A DNA stretch of 64,000 bases from Prototheca cutis (Eukaryota; Chlorophyta; Trebouxiophyceae; Chlorellales; Chlorellaceae), in assembly GCA_002897115.2 (NCBI GenBank), contig BCIH01000009.1, positions 291,211 to 355,210 of the forward strand, written 5' to 3'. This document shows, in pieces, positions 22,547-33,154 of this stretch. A program made the position numbers and the translations under genes. Each line of letters begins with the position of its first letter. Position 1 is the first letter of the stretch. A model generated the notes under the pieces. The model worked only from the letters and a program-made list of their open reading frames with translations, did not search any database and had not been told where the DNA came from.

Positions 22547-24337
22547 GCTCTGCACCCGCTGGTACTCCGTATGTGTCAAATAGGGCAAGCCCACGACGCC
22601 GTCATTCCAAGTTCCGGGGAATCACCCGGCACAAGTGAGCAACCTTGCTGCGGTTCGGGGGGGAAGCGGGTGACAAGGTCCACCTGCTATCGCGCAAGAC
22701 GCCGTACCTGCATCGCACCGCCACAAGTTGATTTCGGAGGGTCAGTGAGCACCAATCCCATGTTCTCACCCATGTGTACAGGCGGACGCTGAGATACGAG
22801 GCCCATCTATGGGACAAGAAGAAGCAGGTAGGCAGGGCTGCAACCTTGGCCTGGGGCGGTTCGTGCGGCGGATCTTCGCTGCTGAAGTAGTACGGGCCCG
22901 CACTCGTGCCCCCGTAGCCAGCCGTATGACGGCCAGATTCCGCCATTCCTGCAGATCTATCTTGGTGGATTCCTTACTGAACATGCGGCCGCAAAATGCC
23001 ATGGTGCGGCGCAGGGTTTTGATCGCTTTGTAGTGGTGAGGTACGGGCCGGGCTCCGCGTGGCAGTTGGCCTCGCCAATGATCTGAGGATCAGGACCCGC
23101 GACCCAGCGCGTTTGGCGATACCCCGCCAGCCCTTGATCATCACCTCTGAGTTAATGCCCTCATGAACATGATGATGCAGATATCATGGTCTTGCAAAGC
23201 AAGGGCGAGGAGGCCGCCGTCCCGCAGCTGAACTTTGCCCTGTGCACGTACGCGAGCTTGCTGGATCAGCTCTATCACCTCGCCCCGGTACGCGCGTTCG
23301 AAAACCCGCGACGAGCGAATTGTCCGCGCACATGCACATGTGCAAGATTGGTCTGGAGGATATCGATCATTTAACACTGTCCATGGCCCAATCGCAGGAG
23401 GACCTCATCGCCATGTTCCGGAACTTTACGCGCCAGCAAGCCAGCGAAGCGGCCAAGCTCCCCCAGGTTGGGCCCGGATTGGGGTGGAGGTGCGTCCGTC
23501 TGCCACGCTGTTCATCCCTGGCTGAAGTAATGTCTCCTCATGAACCCACTGTTGAACTTTAATGCAGAACCCGATGAGCCCGCGCCACGTTCCTTCATCT
23601 TGCTCGTCTGGGTCTTGGGAGGACGTGGCCAGACCAGCCACCGTCTTTGCCCACGGCTGGCCCTACCTGCTGCCGACGCCGCCACAGGTATGGGGCAGTG
23701 TGGTAGGGTATGTCTCACGGCTCGCGCCTCACATCATGCGGATGACGGTTGTGGTGACAACCTGCGCCGATCGCCTGCACCAGCACCCCAGTAATGGCGC
23801 CTGTGTTCATGCACGAGGTTCTGGCGACCGTCCCCTGGTCCACACAGGTGCACGTGGCGAGCAGCATGTTCTCTTCCCATGCAAGCTACTACCACCCCCT
23901 GGACCTGGTGCCACGGGGCAGGCCCATGGAGGAGCCCGACTGGCGCCGGGTGCTGTCCATGCCGCCGGCGGTTGCCATGCCGCTCCCGGCGCCGGCACTC
24001 GAGCCAGCACCGCCGCTGCCTTCCTCTCCTGACGACTGGGACGAGCTCTTCCTCGATGGCATCGCCGACTGCCTTGTCGATGAAGATCTGGTGCGTGGGG
24101 AAGGGGCGGGAACTGTGGGACAAAAGGCTGCTGCATTTTTCCCCAGCAGGTGCGGGTGCTGTCGATGCTGTGATAGATTATCAGGGCCGCCACAGACCGG
24201 GCTCTGTGCCATGGCTGACGCCCACCTGGACTGTATTTTACACACAGGGATTGCTGCCACCCATGATGCTTCCGGAAATGGCTCGGGCGGAGCATGGGAC
24301 CCTGCCGTCCGGATCTGCAGTGGGTCTCTGGGCGTAA
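22547..24337 (+). CDS. Single-AP2-domain transcription factor, copy 1 (start exon missing)
   Basis: Nuclear DNA-binding protein of the plant AP2/ERF class. Exons found: 22547-22634 (acceptor tentative), 22782-22827, 22955-23003, 23181-23287, 23398-23466, 23568-23687, 23848-24090, 24248-24337, about 270 residues, all in phase. The AP2 domain is complete: SKFRGITRHK, RTLRYEAHLWDKKKQ, IYLGGFLTEHAAAKCHDI, then a final strand and helix ending in NFALCTYASLLDQL. WEAHLW and YLGGF are replaced only conservatively, so DNA binding is expected. The C-terminal half is rich in S, P and acidic residues (SSPDDWDELFLDGIADCL), as in activation regions. The reading frame is closed by TAG at 22501-22503, with no ATG in between. 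A paralogue lies 1.75 kb downstream. Target genes cannot be inferred. Confidence 0.8.
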
Positions 24338-26090
24338 GCCAGGCTGCCCAGAAGTCGGCCCGGGCCACCCCTGGAAGAGCGCGTGATGCACAAGCCCATG
24401 CGCGCTGGGCACCCCTGCACTGCAGTCAAACATATTTTGGACTTTGTTTTAGTTTGACATGCGCGCCTCGTCGTGCCATGTTCCGTTCATTGTTGCCCCT
24501 GGACGTAGCGCCTCCCCAGCCCAGTGCTGGTGCCAGTTCGCGATGTGGTACCGCCCTTGGCGTCCTGCCTTGACCACCCAGCATGCTTGCAAAGATGCAA
24601 TGCTACCATTTTTGCTTCCCACCATCTTCCCGCGGACACCCACCTCCAACGTGAAGGCCGGGGGCGGTAAACCTGGAAGGCCCCGGCGCGGGGGGGGGGN
24701 GCTTCCGCGGTTGGACGGCCAGGCAGCACCGCCGGTCGGAGAGCGGAGCCTGCGCCTTCGATGCCCTTTCATTGACTGTGTTACTGTCCCTTCCATTTCT
24801 ACTCATTGGCACACGTCGGATCCCAGCGGTCCAGACTACCCTGGGGCCGGCACCTTTTTTTCCCCGACGGCTTGCCCCGATACGCATGTACCACCTGTCG
24901 ATTGCCCTTGTCATGGGTGCAGATTCTGGAGTACCCAGGAAGGCGCTTTGTGCCCTCTCGGCGCCCTGGACTGCACGGACCCCACTTATTGCCGCCACTT
25001 GTCAGCAACTTGCCCGTTGCTCCTTTCTGCCAAGTGCAAGGCGGCCCATTTTTAGTCCAGCTGTGTTGCAAAGTCCACTGAACCGGTACAAATGGGGGCG
25101 TGCGTTTATAGCATTGACGATAGGACAGGGTCACAAGCACGCCACATGCTGACCAGGCGAGATGCGACCAGAACAGAAACCAGGCCAAACAGGCTGAGGG
25201 CACCCCGGCCGTCCCCGAACTCTGGCGACCGCCTGCGTTGCCGCCACTGATGCTCGGTCGGGATGGGCATAATGGAATCGATCGGGGGGAGTTGATCTCA
25301 ACGAACGACCACGAAACCCCATCTGAACCCGCTGGGGGGCAGCGCTTTTGTCCCAGGTGGGACACGTCGAACCCAAGGGTAGCTGGCTGGAAGGGATGGG
25401 GGGGGTCGCGCTTGTTCAGCTACCGCATCATCTCAAGAGGCCCATAGAAGCCTTTCCTGGCAACCGTAATGCGTAGTACAATCTTCACGAGCATTAGATT
25501 CTGCTGTGTGATTTGTAATTAAAGGCAGGAGGAGACATAGGGGCCTCCTCAAAGGGCTGCGTGCAGCACTGCCTTGGCTGGGCCGCAGCGGATTCGGCTA
25601 CCCGAGGGTCTCTTGGCGCAACGCTCCAGTGAGTTGCTCCGTTTTACGTTCTGTATTGGTTTTATAATGACTCCATGACACCTTTGGGAGGCGTTTCGTG
25701 ATGACTGGGGATTGTTGTCGAGATCGCCAGGACATGCGGCTGGGATTGGCCGCTGGTTTCTGCAGGTTCAGGATGACTAGGCGAGGTTGAAAGAGAGGGG
25801 GCCCCCCGACGTCTATCTGGGTTTCATATTTATCTGTCGCCCCGGCCCCATGGTTTCCGAAGGTACTACTGAGGTTATTCGCTCCATAAGAGGACCCATA
25901 GGCGTTATGGACTCTTGTTTAACGCCAGAGGACTGCAGGGTCGCCGGAGCACATGAAGTGCGGGCCGCCTTTTGCGCTCACCTCCCACGGGTTCTCAACA
26001 AGCCAGGTGAGGTAGCCTCTAGCCCGAGATACTTATAATGTCCCGTTGTGCAAATTTGCGCTGTGCCTGTCCTGCAGCAACGTCACGTGG
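24338..26090. other. Spacer between the two AP2 genes
   Basis: About 1.75 kb with no frame that I can connect to a family. It includes an N at 24700 inside a G run, where assembly is uncertain. It presumably holds the 3' UTR of copy 1 and the promoter of copy 2. Confidence 0.5.
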
Positions 26091-28378
26091 ATGGCTGACG
26101 ATCGTGATTCTCGGCACGAACCGGCAGATGCGCCGATACAGAGTAAGGTCCCTGGACCGGGCAAAGGATCGGGACGCTTCCGCGGGATCACCAAACACAA
26201 GTAAGTGATTCTTAAAAGTAAAATACTCTTGGTTGGGCCACCGCGTGTGAGGGTTTCTTCGCTGATCGACGGGGTGGAGCGAGGCCGAGCTGTTCCCACA
26301 CCACCCTTCCCCCTGAGCAGGCGAACCCAGCGCTACGAAGCCCACTTTTGGGAGCAAAAGAAGCAGGTCGGTGCAGGTTGGCTTGACCATATGGCATGTA
26401 TCCTATGCAGAACATGCATGTAGAGGGGACTTCCCTGGGTTCTTGAGGGCTGGTCGCGATCGACGGTAGAAGGGGGGCGTCATGAGCGTGCGAAGAAGCA
26501 AAGAATGCAGCCGCCATTGACGGTCGACATCCCATCGGTGTGAACAGGTTTACCTGGGCAGCTTCCAGCAAGAAGAGCACGCCGCCAAGTGTCATGGTAG
26601 GGAAGAGGGGGAGTATCGGTGCCCAGCTCATGGATGGGTCCTGTATGATATGACGGGGTGGGAAGGCGCATGCTGGAGTGTCGGCCCTTTCCAAGCAGCG
26701 GCGCTGGCACGTACCTCCTGTGCAGATATTATGGCGATTTGCTGCAAGGGACCCGGCTGTGAGGCTCTGAACTACGCCAAGGACCACTATGACCTCTTGC
26801 TGCCTTTCATCAGGGCCATGACTCAGGTCTGTCGGTGCCGGGGTCAACATGGGGGTGGACAGTCGCTGCCTGCCAAGGGGACAGCAGGCCCTGCTGCACG
26901 CTGCTGGAAGCAAGCCGCGGTGGGCGCCGTACTGGGGATCGCACGTCCCAGCATGTGCAAGGCGCCTGTCCTGGGCCCCGGCATCGCAGGAGGAAGTGGT
27001 CTCGGAGCTCCGGCAGTACAGCAAGGACCAAGCCGCCAAACTTCGGGCTGCGCAGGAGGCAGCTGGGAATGCCAAGGCGAGTGAGGATACAGTTCTCGCT
27101 GCGGGGTTGGGGTTGGAGAGGTGGAGGAAAGGCCGTGGATTGAGTTGCAGGTCGGCACTCCTCGCCTGCGTCTCCGTGAAGCGTGAAGTTCATGTTATTC
27201 CCGACACATGAGAAGGCATGTCTATGTTTTTCCCTTGCACAGGAGCAGGCAAAGACCGTCCGGCCTGCTGCAAAGGCTGGCGCCAACCCTGGGACTGCAC
27301 AGCACACCGGTGCGGGCGTTTGCTTTGAGGGATGGAGGCCGCAGAAGACTGTGGGGTGTGCCTAAAGGAAACAGCAGCATTGGCACGGGAAAATCAGCGG
27401 TGTCCCAAACTGGGTCCCAGCCTCCTTTATTTTTATGTAACCGTTGCAGATCTTGACGAGCGTTACTGGGAGGCCAAGAGCGTCGGGTTGCGAGTCATGG
27501 CTCTGCCTGACGTCTTGACGGTACGACGTGTCATTGCTGGGTTTATCTGCCATTGCTGTTCCACGAGAGCCCTAGGTACGTTCTCAAGAAGAGACGGTGC
27601 TGTTGATCCTTGAGGCTGGTCCCCCCATGCACAACACATGTACAGGGCGTGAGCCCGCCCACGCTGCGGCTAGAAGAGCCGCCGGGTGCGCCCGAGACGC
27701 CACGATGGGAGCGTGGGTTCCGCGGGGATCAGCGCGCCTTTCTCACGCCTGTCGTCGGTCTGGGATTTGGCAAGCGGCGGCTGGACTGGATGCTGGAGGG
27801 CGCGTCCGAGGCTGTGCTCATGGACTGCCCCGCCGACCCCATGGTTGGTGCGGTGGGCGGCAACGGCGTGGAGCACATTGACGGCGTGGCCCTGATTCGC
27901 ACCGACGACGCCAAGCGCCGGTGCATCGCGCTCGAAACCGGCTCCAGCCCGGACACCGTGCTGGAGTTTGGAGACCTGGGTGAGAGCAGCGCCTCCCTTT
28001 CCATGCAGGACACGGGGGGGGGACAAGGTGGGTGTCAGGCGATGTTTTTTTTGGTACTGTGTGGTTGTCAGCGGTTTGCGGTCAGCTGTAGGCTGCCGTG
28101 CGAAAGGAACTTGCTCGCTTCCGTCTGCAGACGAAGATGATTGGCTGTTGGGCATAGACCTAACCTCCGGCTGCTCGGATCCGGTGGTGCCGGACATGGA
28201 TCGGGGCACCGGCACGGCCTTTGCCCATGATGCACTGCTGGTGTGCCCAACGGTGCCGCCGGCCGCGTGGCAGCCGCCGCGGCACCGGTTTGCGGGCATG
28301 AGTCGCTCCGGGTCGAGCTTTGCCTCGATGCCCGCCGGTGGCACAGGGGCCGTGTTCCGTGGCATGCCCCTCCCCTGA
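26091..28378 (+). CDS. Single-AP2-domain transcription factor, copy 2
   Basis: Nine exons: 26091-26200, 26321-26366, 26548-26596, 26726-26826, 26990-27076, 27243-27309, 27450-27520, 27646-27979, 28131-28378; 1,113 nt, 370 residues. The start MADDRDSRHEPADAP leads straight to the AP2 domain: GRFRGITKHK, RTQRYEAHFWEQKKQ, VYLGSFQQEEHAAKCHDI and a final LNYAKDHYDLLLPF. A charged helix follows (EEVVSELRQYSKDQAAKLRA), then an acidic and serine-rich C-terminal region (DEDDWLLGIDLTSG). Exons 2 and 3 are 46 and 49 nt with the same phases as in copy 1, so the genes are tandem duplicates. The intron after 27076 starts with GC (AAG then GCGAGT), forced by the frame. No target or pathway can be assigned. 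Confidence 0.85.
27077..27242 (+). other. GC-AG intron in AP2 gene copy 2
   Basis: The exon ends AAG at 27076 and is followed by GCGAGTGAGG; the acceptor is TTGCACAG at 27235-27242. Using the nearby GT at GCGA-GTGAGG would break the frame. The full nine-exon model is a multiple of three only with the GC donor. Confidence 0.65.
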
Positions 28379-29740
28379 CGTGGGGTTTGACGCAATTGTG
28401 CAGCGGAGCATGGCGCTGGACATAGCAACGTTGCCCAGTGTTGTCCCTCCTGCGGGCCCCTGCGCGCCGGCTGCCCCATTTGGAGTCGGTGCTTCTTTTC
28501 CACACAGCATTCTGATAGGAGCTGGATTCTGGCGGGTGCTCCCTCTGGACGTGCGTGCCCGTTGGCGCAGCGCGACCCCGGGCTGTGCCCTCGAGACTGG
28601 GGCTGCCTTGGCAGCAAAGGCGCCTCCATTGACCCTCGCTTTGAACTAAAGCACCTCCCCCGGAGTTGCTGGGTCTGCAAGCTATTCACCATAAAACTGG
28701 TGGCAACGACGATCACTGCCGATGCCCGGCAGCACGCCTCGCCCTTCATTTCCGCGTGGCGCCACAATATGCACTCTTTCCACTCGTAAGTAAACAAGGT
28801 TTCCTGTCCCCGGCGTGGCGGTCGCCCACAGGCATGGCCCGTATTATTCTCACCGCCTCACCACTCTCCTCTTCACTAGGCAGATTTTGTTGCCCATCGC
28901 CCCCTGATTTCGGGGCTGTGGCTGCCACTGTCGGCATGCCCAAACCTGCGTCCCTTCCCCGTGCTGCCTGATTTTTCCCACCTTGAGCGACCCCCGGCAT
29001 TGCGGGGGCCATGCATCTGGCACCTTTTTCACAACCAAGTACGCTGTCGTTGATGCAACCACCAGCCGTCAGGTTCCTGCTGCTGCGAGCCATGAATATT
29101 GGATGCACAAACAGCCCCACTTTTGCCAAGCAAGTCCACGGGCGAATGTCAGTCGGCCTGACCGCACCTGTTTGTCTTGGCTGTTCTTTTGCTGCACTTT
29201 GCGCCTCTGATTACTTTTTCTCAAGTACCCCGTGCCACTATAGTCTGTCGGTTTTTCCACTCTGGTCTGTGAAATTGCCTGTGTGCGTCATCAATACGCG
29301 GTGGGAGACTCAGGTGGCGCTGGTGTGGTGGAAGTGACGCATGTGAGTCGAGTTCAGCCAGCCAGGGCCTCTCCCGCAAACATCGCATCGCCCAACGCCG
29401 ATCCCAACCCCCCGGCTCATGCAACGCGTGAGCCTCATGTCCAACGCGATCACCTTGCGGGATATACTCGTAGCAACAAGTCGCTTTTGCCCACTTACGA
29501 TCTCTGCGCAAGGGTGGAATATCTGTCGGCCAGCACGTCCGCGAGTGTCAGGTGGCTTTCTTTCCCGCAGCAACCGCCAGTAGTGCATCCCGGGAGGATC
29601 CCGACGCCCTGTTGCTCTGAAAACAGTCGATTTTGAAGGTGCCAAGCATATCGTGAGCGGGTACGCTTGGTAAGGCTCCAGGCGGGTTCCAGCTGCAGCT
29701 TTCGAGGGGCGAGGCCCGGAACCACGTTGACTGCCCTGCC
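28379..29740. other. Intergenic region without a recognised gene
   Basis: About 1.36 kb between AP2 copy 2 and the AP-2 sigma gene, both on the plus strand. Several short open frames exist, but none shows family similarity or convincing splice joins. Confidence 0.5.
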
Positions 29741-30668
29741 ATGATCCGGTTCTTCCTGTTGCTGAACCGGTCTGGCAAGTCCCGGCTGGCCAAGTACTAC
29801 ACGCCGCTGTCCGATGACGAGAAGCAGCGGCTGGAGGATGAGGTCTACCGCCTGATCACCAATCGGGACAACAAGTTCACCAACTTTGTGGAGGTGGGGG
29901 GGGCTGGGGGATTATGGGGGGTCGGCGTTTCTGGCATCAACAGCAGAATGTGCCAGCACGCGGCCATCCTTCCACACACGTGTAGTTCAAGACGTACAAG
30001 CTGGTGTACCGGCGATATGCGGGCCTGTACTTTGTGTTCGGCGTTGACCCCGCGGACAACGAGCTCCTCTACCTGGAGAGCATCCACCTTTTTGTGGAGG
30101 TATGCAGTGTTGCGAGATGGGGATTTGGAGCGTGAAGGTTTTGTGAGTGGGCCTGGTAGTGTGAGAGAGAGGGCTCTGAGGGTGCGGTGGGTATCCGACG
30201 ATCATTGGCATGCTTGACAGCCTAAACTGCCGACCCCCCCCCCCCCCCAAAAAAATGGCTTCTCCCTAACAAGCGCAGATTCTGGACCACTATTTTGGCA
30301 ATGTGTGCGAGCTGGACCTGGTCTTTGGATTCCACAAGGTCTACTGCCTGCTAGACGAGTTTATCATTGGCGGGGAAGTTCAGGAAACCAGCAAAAAGGT
30401 GGACCGGATGGGATGGGACTGGGGCCGGAGCGGGGCAGGGCTTTTCTCAAACTCTTACGTCTTTCGCGTGCGTGGTGTGGATGCCGGGGCAATCTGGCAG
30501 TGTGCGTCTACATGTGCGAGGAGTGTGTGTCTGCACATGTGGCTCAGAGCAACACAAAGGGCATGTTTGCGAAGAGCGTCCTGGGCTGGAGCCCATGCTC
30601 ACGCCTGTTTCGCCACCCGGCAGGTCATCCTCGAGCGACTAAAAGAGTTGGACAACATGGAGACGTGA
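29741..30668 (+). CDS. AP2S: Clathrin adaptor AP-2 complex sigma subunit
   Basis: Small chain of the plasma-membrane adaptor complex that recruits clathrin and recognises dileucine cargo signals in endocytosis. Exons: 29741-29893, 29986-30099, 30279-30398, 30624-30668; 432 nt, 143 residues, the standard family length. The protein begins [20 protein letters not shown]. Conserved blocks are [72 protein letters not shown] and [12 protein letters not shown]-x-GK-RLAKYY and the ETSKK end fit AP-2 sigma (plant AP17) better than AP-1 or AP-3 sigma. The first intron uses a TAG acceptor. Confidence 0.95.
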
Positions 30669-30983
30669 AGACAGGCCTTTTTCCGTGCTCGGAGACGACC
30701 TGGATGCTGTGCCTGTGGTTGGTTGTGCACCTGCGACGATGGATAAGTTTGCCGGTCCCAAAGAGCTTGCATGGCATGTCTAAGAGTCAGTTACAGAGGC
30801 CCCCAGTGTGCAATGACGGTCATCAAGGAGTGCACAAAGATCAGCGGAATGAGGGCCGCAAATCGTAGTGCATGGAAGTCGTGCCCTTTGGCAGGCATGC
30901 AGTTAACAGGACAGCTCCCGAAAACCGCCCCTGATGATGTGTTTCCAGCGTCTGAACAAGCAACAAGACACAGCAGGCCTCTT
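30669..30983. other. Convergent spacer (AP-2 sigma / TSR3)
   Basis: The spacer of 315 bases lies between two facing stop codons; it should hold both 3' UTRs. Nothing else is visible. Confidence 0.5.
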
Positions 30984-32107
30984 TCAAGCTGTTGACGGCC
31001 CAGCACCGGCTGCTGATAGATGGAGCTTCCGTCGGACGTCGCCTGACAGAGATTCACATCCATCTGTCATGCTGGCATGCTGCTCCGATTCCTGTTGTGA
31101 TGACTGTCCGCTCTCGCCGTGCTGCTGCACTGACGTTGCAGGACTGGCCCTCTCCGGCTCCTCCTCGTCGCTGCCCGATGCCTGCGACTCTGTCGCCTCT
31201 TCGTCGTCGTCATCACTGCTGCTGCTGCTGCTGGGAAAATCCTCCGGGTCGAGGTAGGAATCACCGCCGCCGGCAGCGTGCCGCCCCGCAGCAGCTGCTG
31301 CAGCCGCGGCACGCTGCTCCTCCAAGAACCTGTCTTGCTCTTCGATGACCTCTGCCGCGCAGGCACACCGCGCGTACCGGTCAAGCAGCTCCTGGTTCAG
31401 GCTCAGGAAACTGTGGCCCCTGCATTGGCCGGGGTGTGCAGGAAGGATGGTCTCAGTAGGATCAGGTCGTTCGCATGCATGCCCGTCCTTGCAGCAGCTC
31501 TTTGCGGAAGGATTCCACCCCACCCACTCTGCAACACTCACACACCACTACCAAAAGCGCACCACTTGAACCGTCCCATGACGGCTCTGGCCTCGGCCGG
31601 GTAGCCACAGATGTAGAGCCCTGCAGCGAGGGCCTCGGCGCACGACAGCTTTGCCGGGCGGCCGTAGTTGACGGGGTTGGCCGCGAGGAGCCAGGGGAGC
31701 AGCCGGGGGGCGGGGCCTCGGATGCGGGCAAAGGGGACGTCGTCCAGTCGAGCCCAGGAGCAGTCCACCACAGCCAAACCACGCTCGCCCACGAGCTCCC
31801 GGTCCTGGCGCGAAATGCAACCGCGGCCCATGGGAGACAGAATCACGCCGGGGAAGACCTGCAGGCGTTGATGGATGAGGGGGCAGGTGCTGGGCTACAT
31901 ACAGCGGCTGGGATGCCCAGCAGCTGGGATCTCCCTCCCTTGCTGGGAAGCGAGGGCAGCGCATGCTTTGGTGGCCTGGGAATCGGCTTCCAAGATGGTT
32001 TAACTGGCCCAATCCTGCGGCTGATCTGCCGTGGAGCCCGTATGGGGCCAGAGGTGCTCGCACAGGCATGTCCAAGTTGCTGCCCCAGGAAAGCTGCCGC
32101 CAGGCCA

Positions 32108-32162
<55 letters not shown>

Positions 32163-32481
32163 ACCACCACACACACACACACTTCCACACGCAGAACAGT
32201 CCTCCTCCTTCCCATACCGTGCCAAGACGGAGCTCCTGCACGAGCCCGTGGCGGACCAAGCGTGTCCCCGTGCAGCGCTTCTTGTCGCACTGGCCCAGGT
32301 CCCACATCGCCAGTCGGATGGGCGTCAAGTCAGCAGACTCCTCCCCTGCCGACGACGCGCATTCGGAATCACTCCCCCCACTGTTAATGGCGTCTTCAAT
32401 GCACTCCCTCGGGGGCCATGCGGGCTCTGCTCCCTGTTGGGACCTGTAGGTCCTGCCGCGGGACTGGCGTGGCCTCGGCAT
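30984..32481 (-). CDS. TSR3: 18S rRNA aminocarboxypropyltransferase TSR3
   Basis: Transfers the 3-amino-3-carboxypropyl group from S-adenosylmethionine to the hypermodified pseudouridine of small-subunit rRNA, a late cytoplasmic step of 40S maturation. Exons: 32481-32218, 31858-31563, 31419-30984; 996 nt, 331 residues. An N-terminal RLI-like segment (LAMWDLGQCDKKRCTGTRL) leads into the transferase domain: VILSPMGRGCISRQDRELV, LAVVDCSWARLDDVPF, RLLPWLLAANPVNYGRP, KLSCAEALAAGLYICGY, FKWGHSFLSLNQELLDRY. The last 130 residues are alanine-rich, then acidic and serine-rich (SSSSSSDDDDEE), as is common in eukaryotic TSR3. The first intron holds a run of about 54 C on the plus strand (G in the transcript). 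Confidence 0.93.
32109..32162. repeat. Poly-C/poly-G tract in TSR3 intron 1
   Basis: About 54 consecutive C on the plus strand, followed by CCACCACCACACACACAC. It lies entirely inside the intron between 31859 and 32217. True length is uncertain because such runs are often mis-assembled. Confidence 0.85.
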
Positions 32482-33154
32482 CGGTCGTCTGTAGCAGACA
32501 GCTGGAAACGCTTTTTGTCATATACGAAGTACAACTACGATTTCCTTACTACACATTGGGTATGCTGAAGCTGCCATGCATGGACGAGTTCTGGGGGACG
32601 ACCTATGTTTCTGGGCCCCAGTCATTCCATCTGCAAAACCATGCCCGAGACTCCGCCCGCTGTCGCAGCATGCTCCGTGGTCTGGAGCGGACCCAGGTTG
32701 CTCCAAACGCCTGATCACATACATTTCATCGACATTGACGGAGCTGTAATTCGTGGATCACAAATTGCCTGCATGCCTGATCATTCTGACAACATCTTCA
32801 TACGCGGGCCTGCGGTATCTGATGTTCTTGCCACCTCGACCGGACGGACGGTATCCGGCATGCAGCCACATCGGCATGGGCCACCGGAGCACAAACGATG
32901 CAAAAAGCGATCGTGTCGATGGTCATTTGGACTGATTGTGGAATCTCTGGAGCGTTTATGGAGTCAGTCGAGTATTGTTAGCAGCCAGATTGAACCTGTC
33001 CCCGCCGAGGGTACTGCCTGGGCCCGCCGCGGTGTGCCCACCAGCTGCTTCTTGTCTCTGCAGCTGGCGCCACCCTTACCGCGAGTTCCTCATATCTACA
33101 AGCTACTTTTCGTCTGTACCGGACGATTCCTGGCCGAATTTCAGCTTGGCAACC
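32482..33154. other. Divergent intergenic region (TSR3 / amino-acid permease 1)
   Basis: About 670 bases between genes that point away from each other. It should contain both promoters. No further coding exon is convincing. Confidence 0.5.

Noticed and set aside
24440..26090. Possible third AP2 gene between the two copies
   Set aside because: No FRG, YEAH-W or YLG-F motif is present in any frame of this interval.
31963..32568. Frames with long proline or glycine runs over 32.1 kb
   Set aside because: They come from reading the intronic poly-C tract of TSR3. The TSR3 exons on the minus strand explain the flanks.
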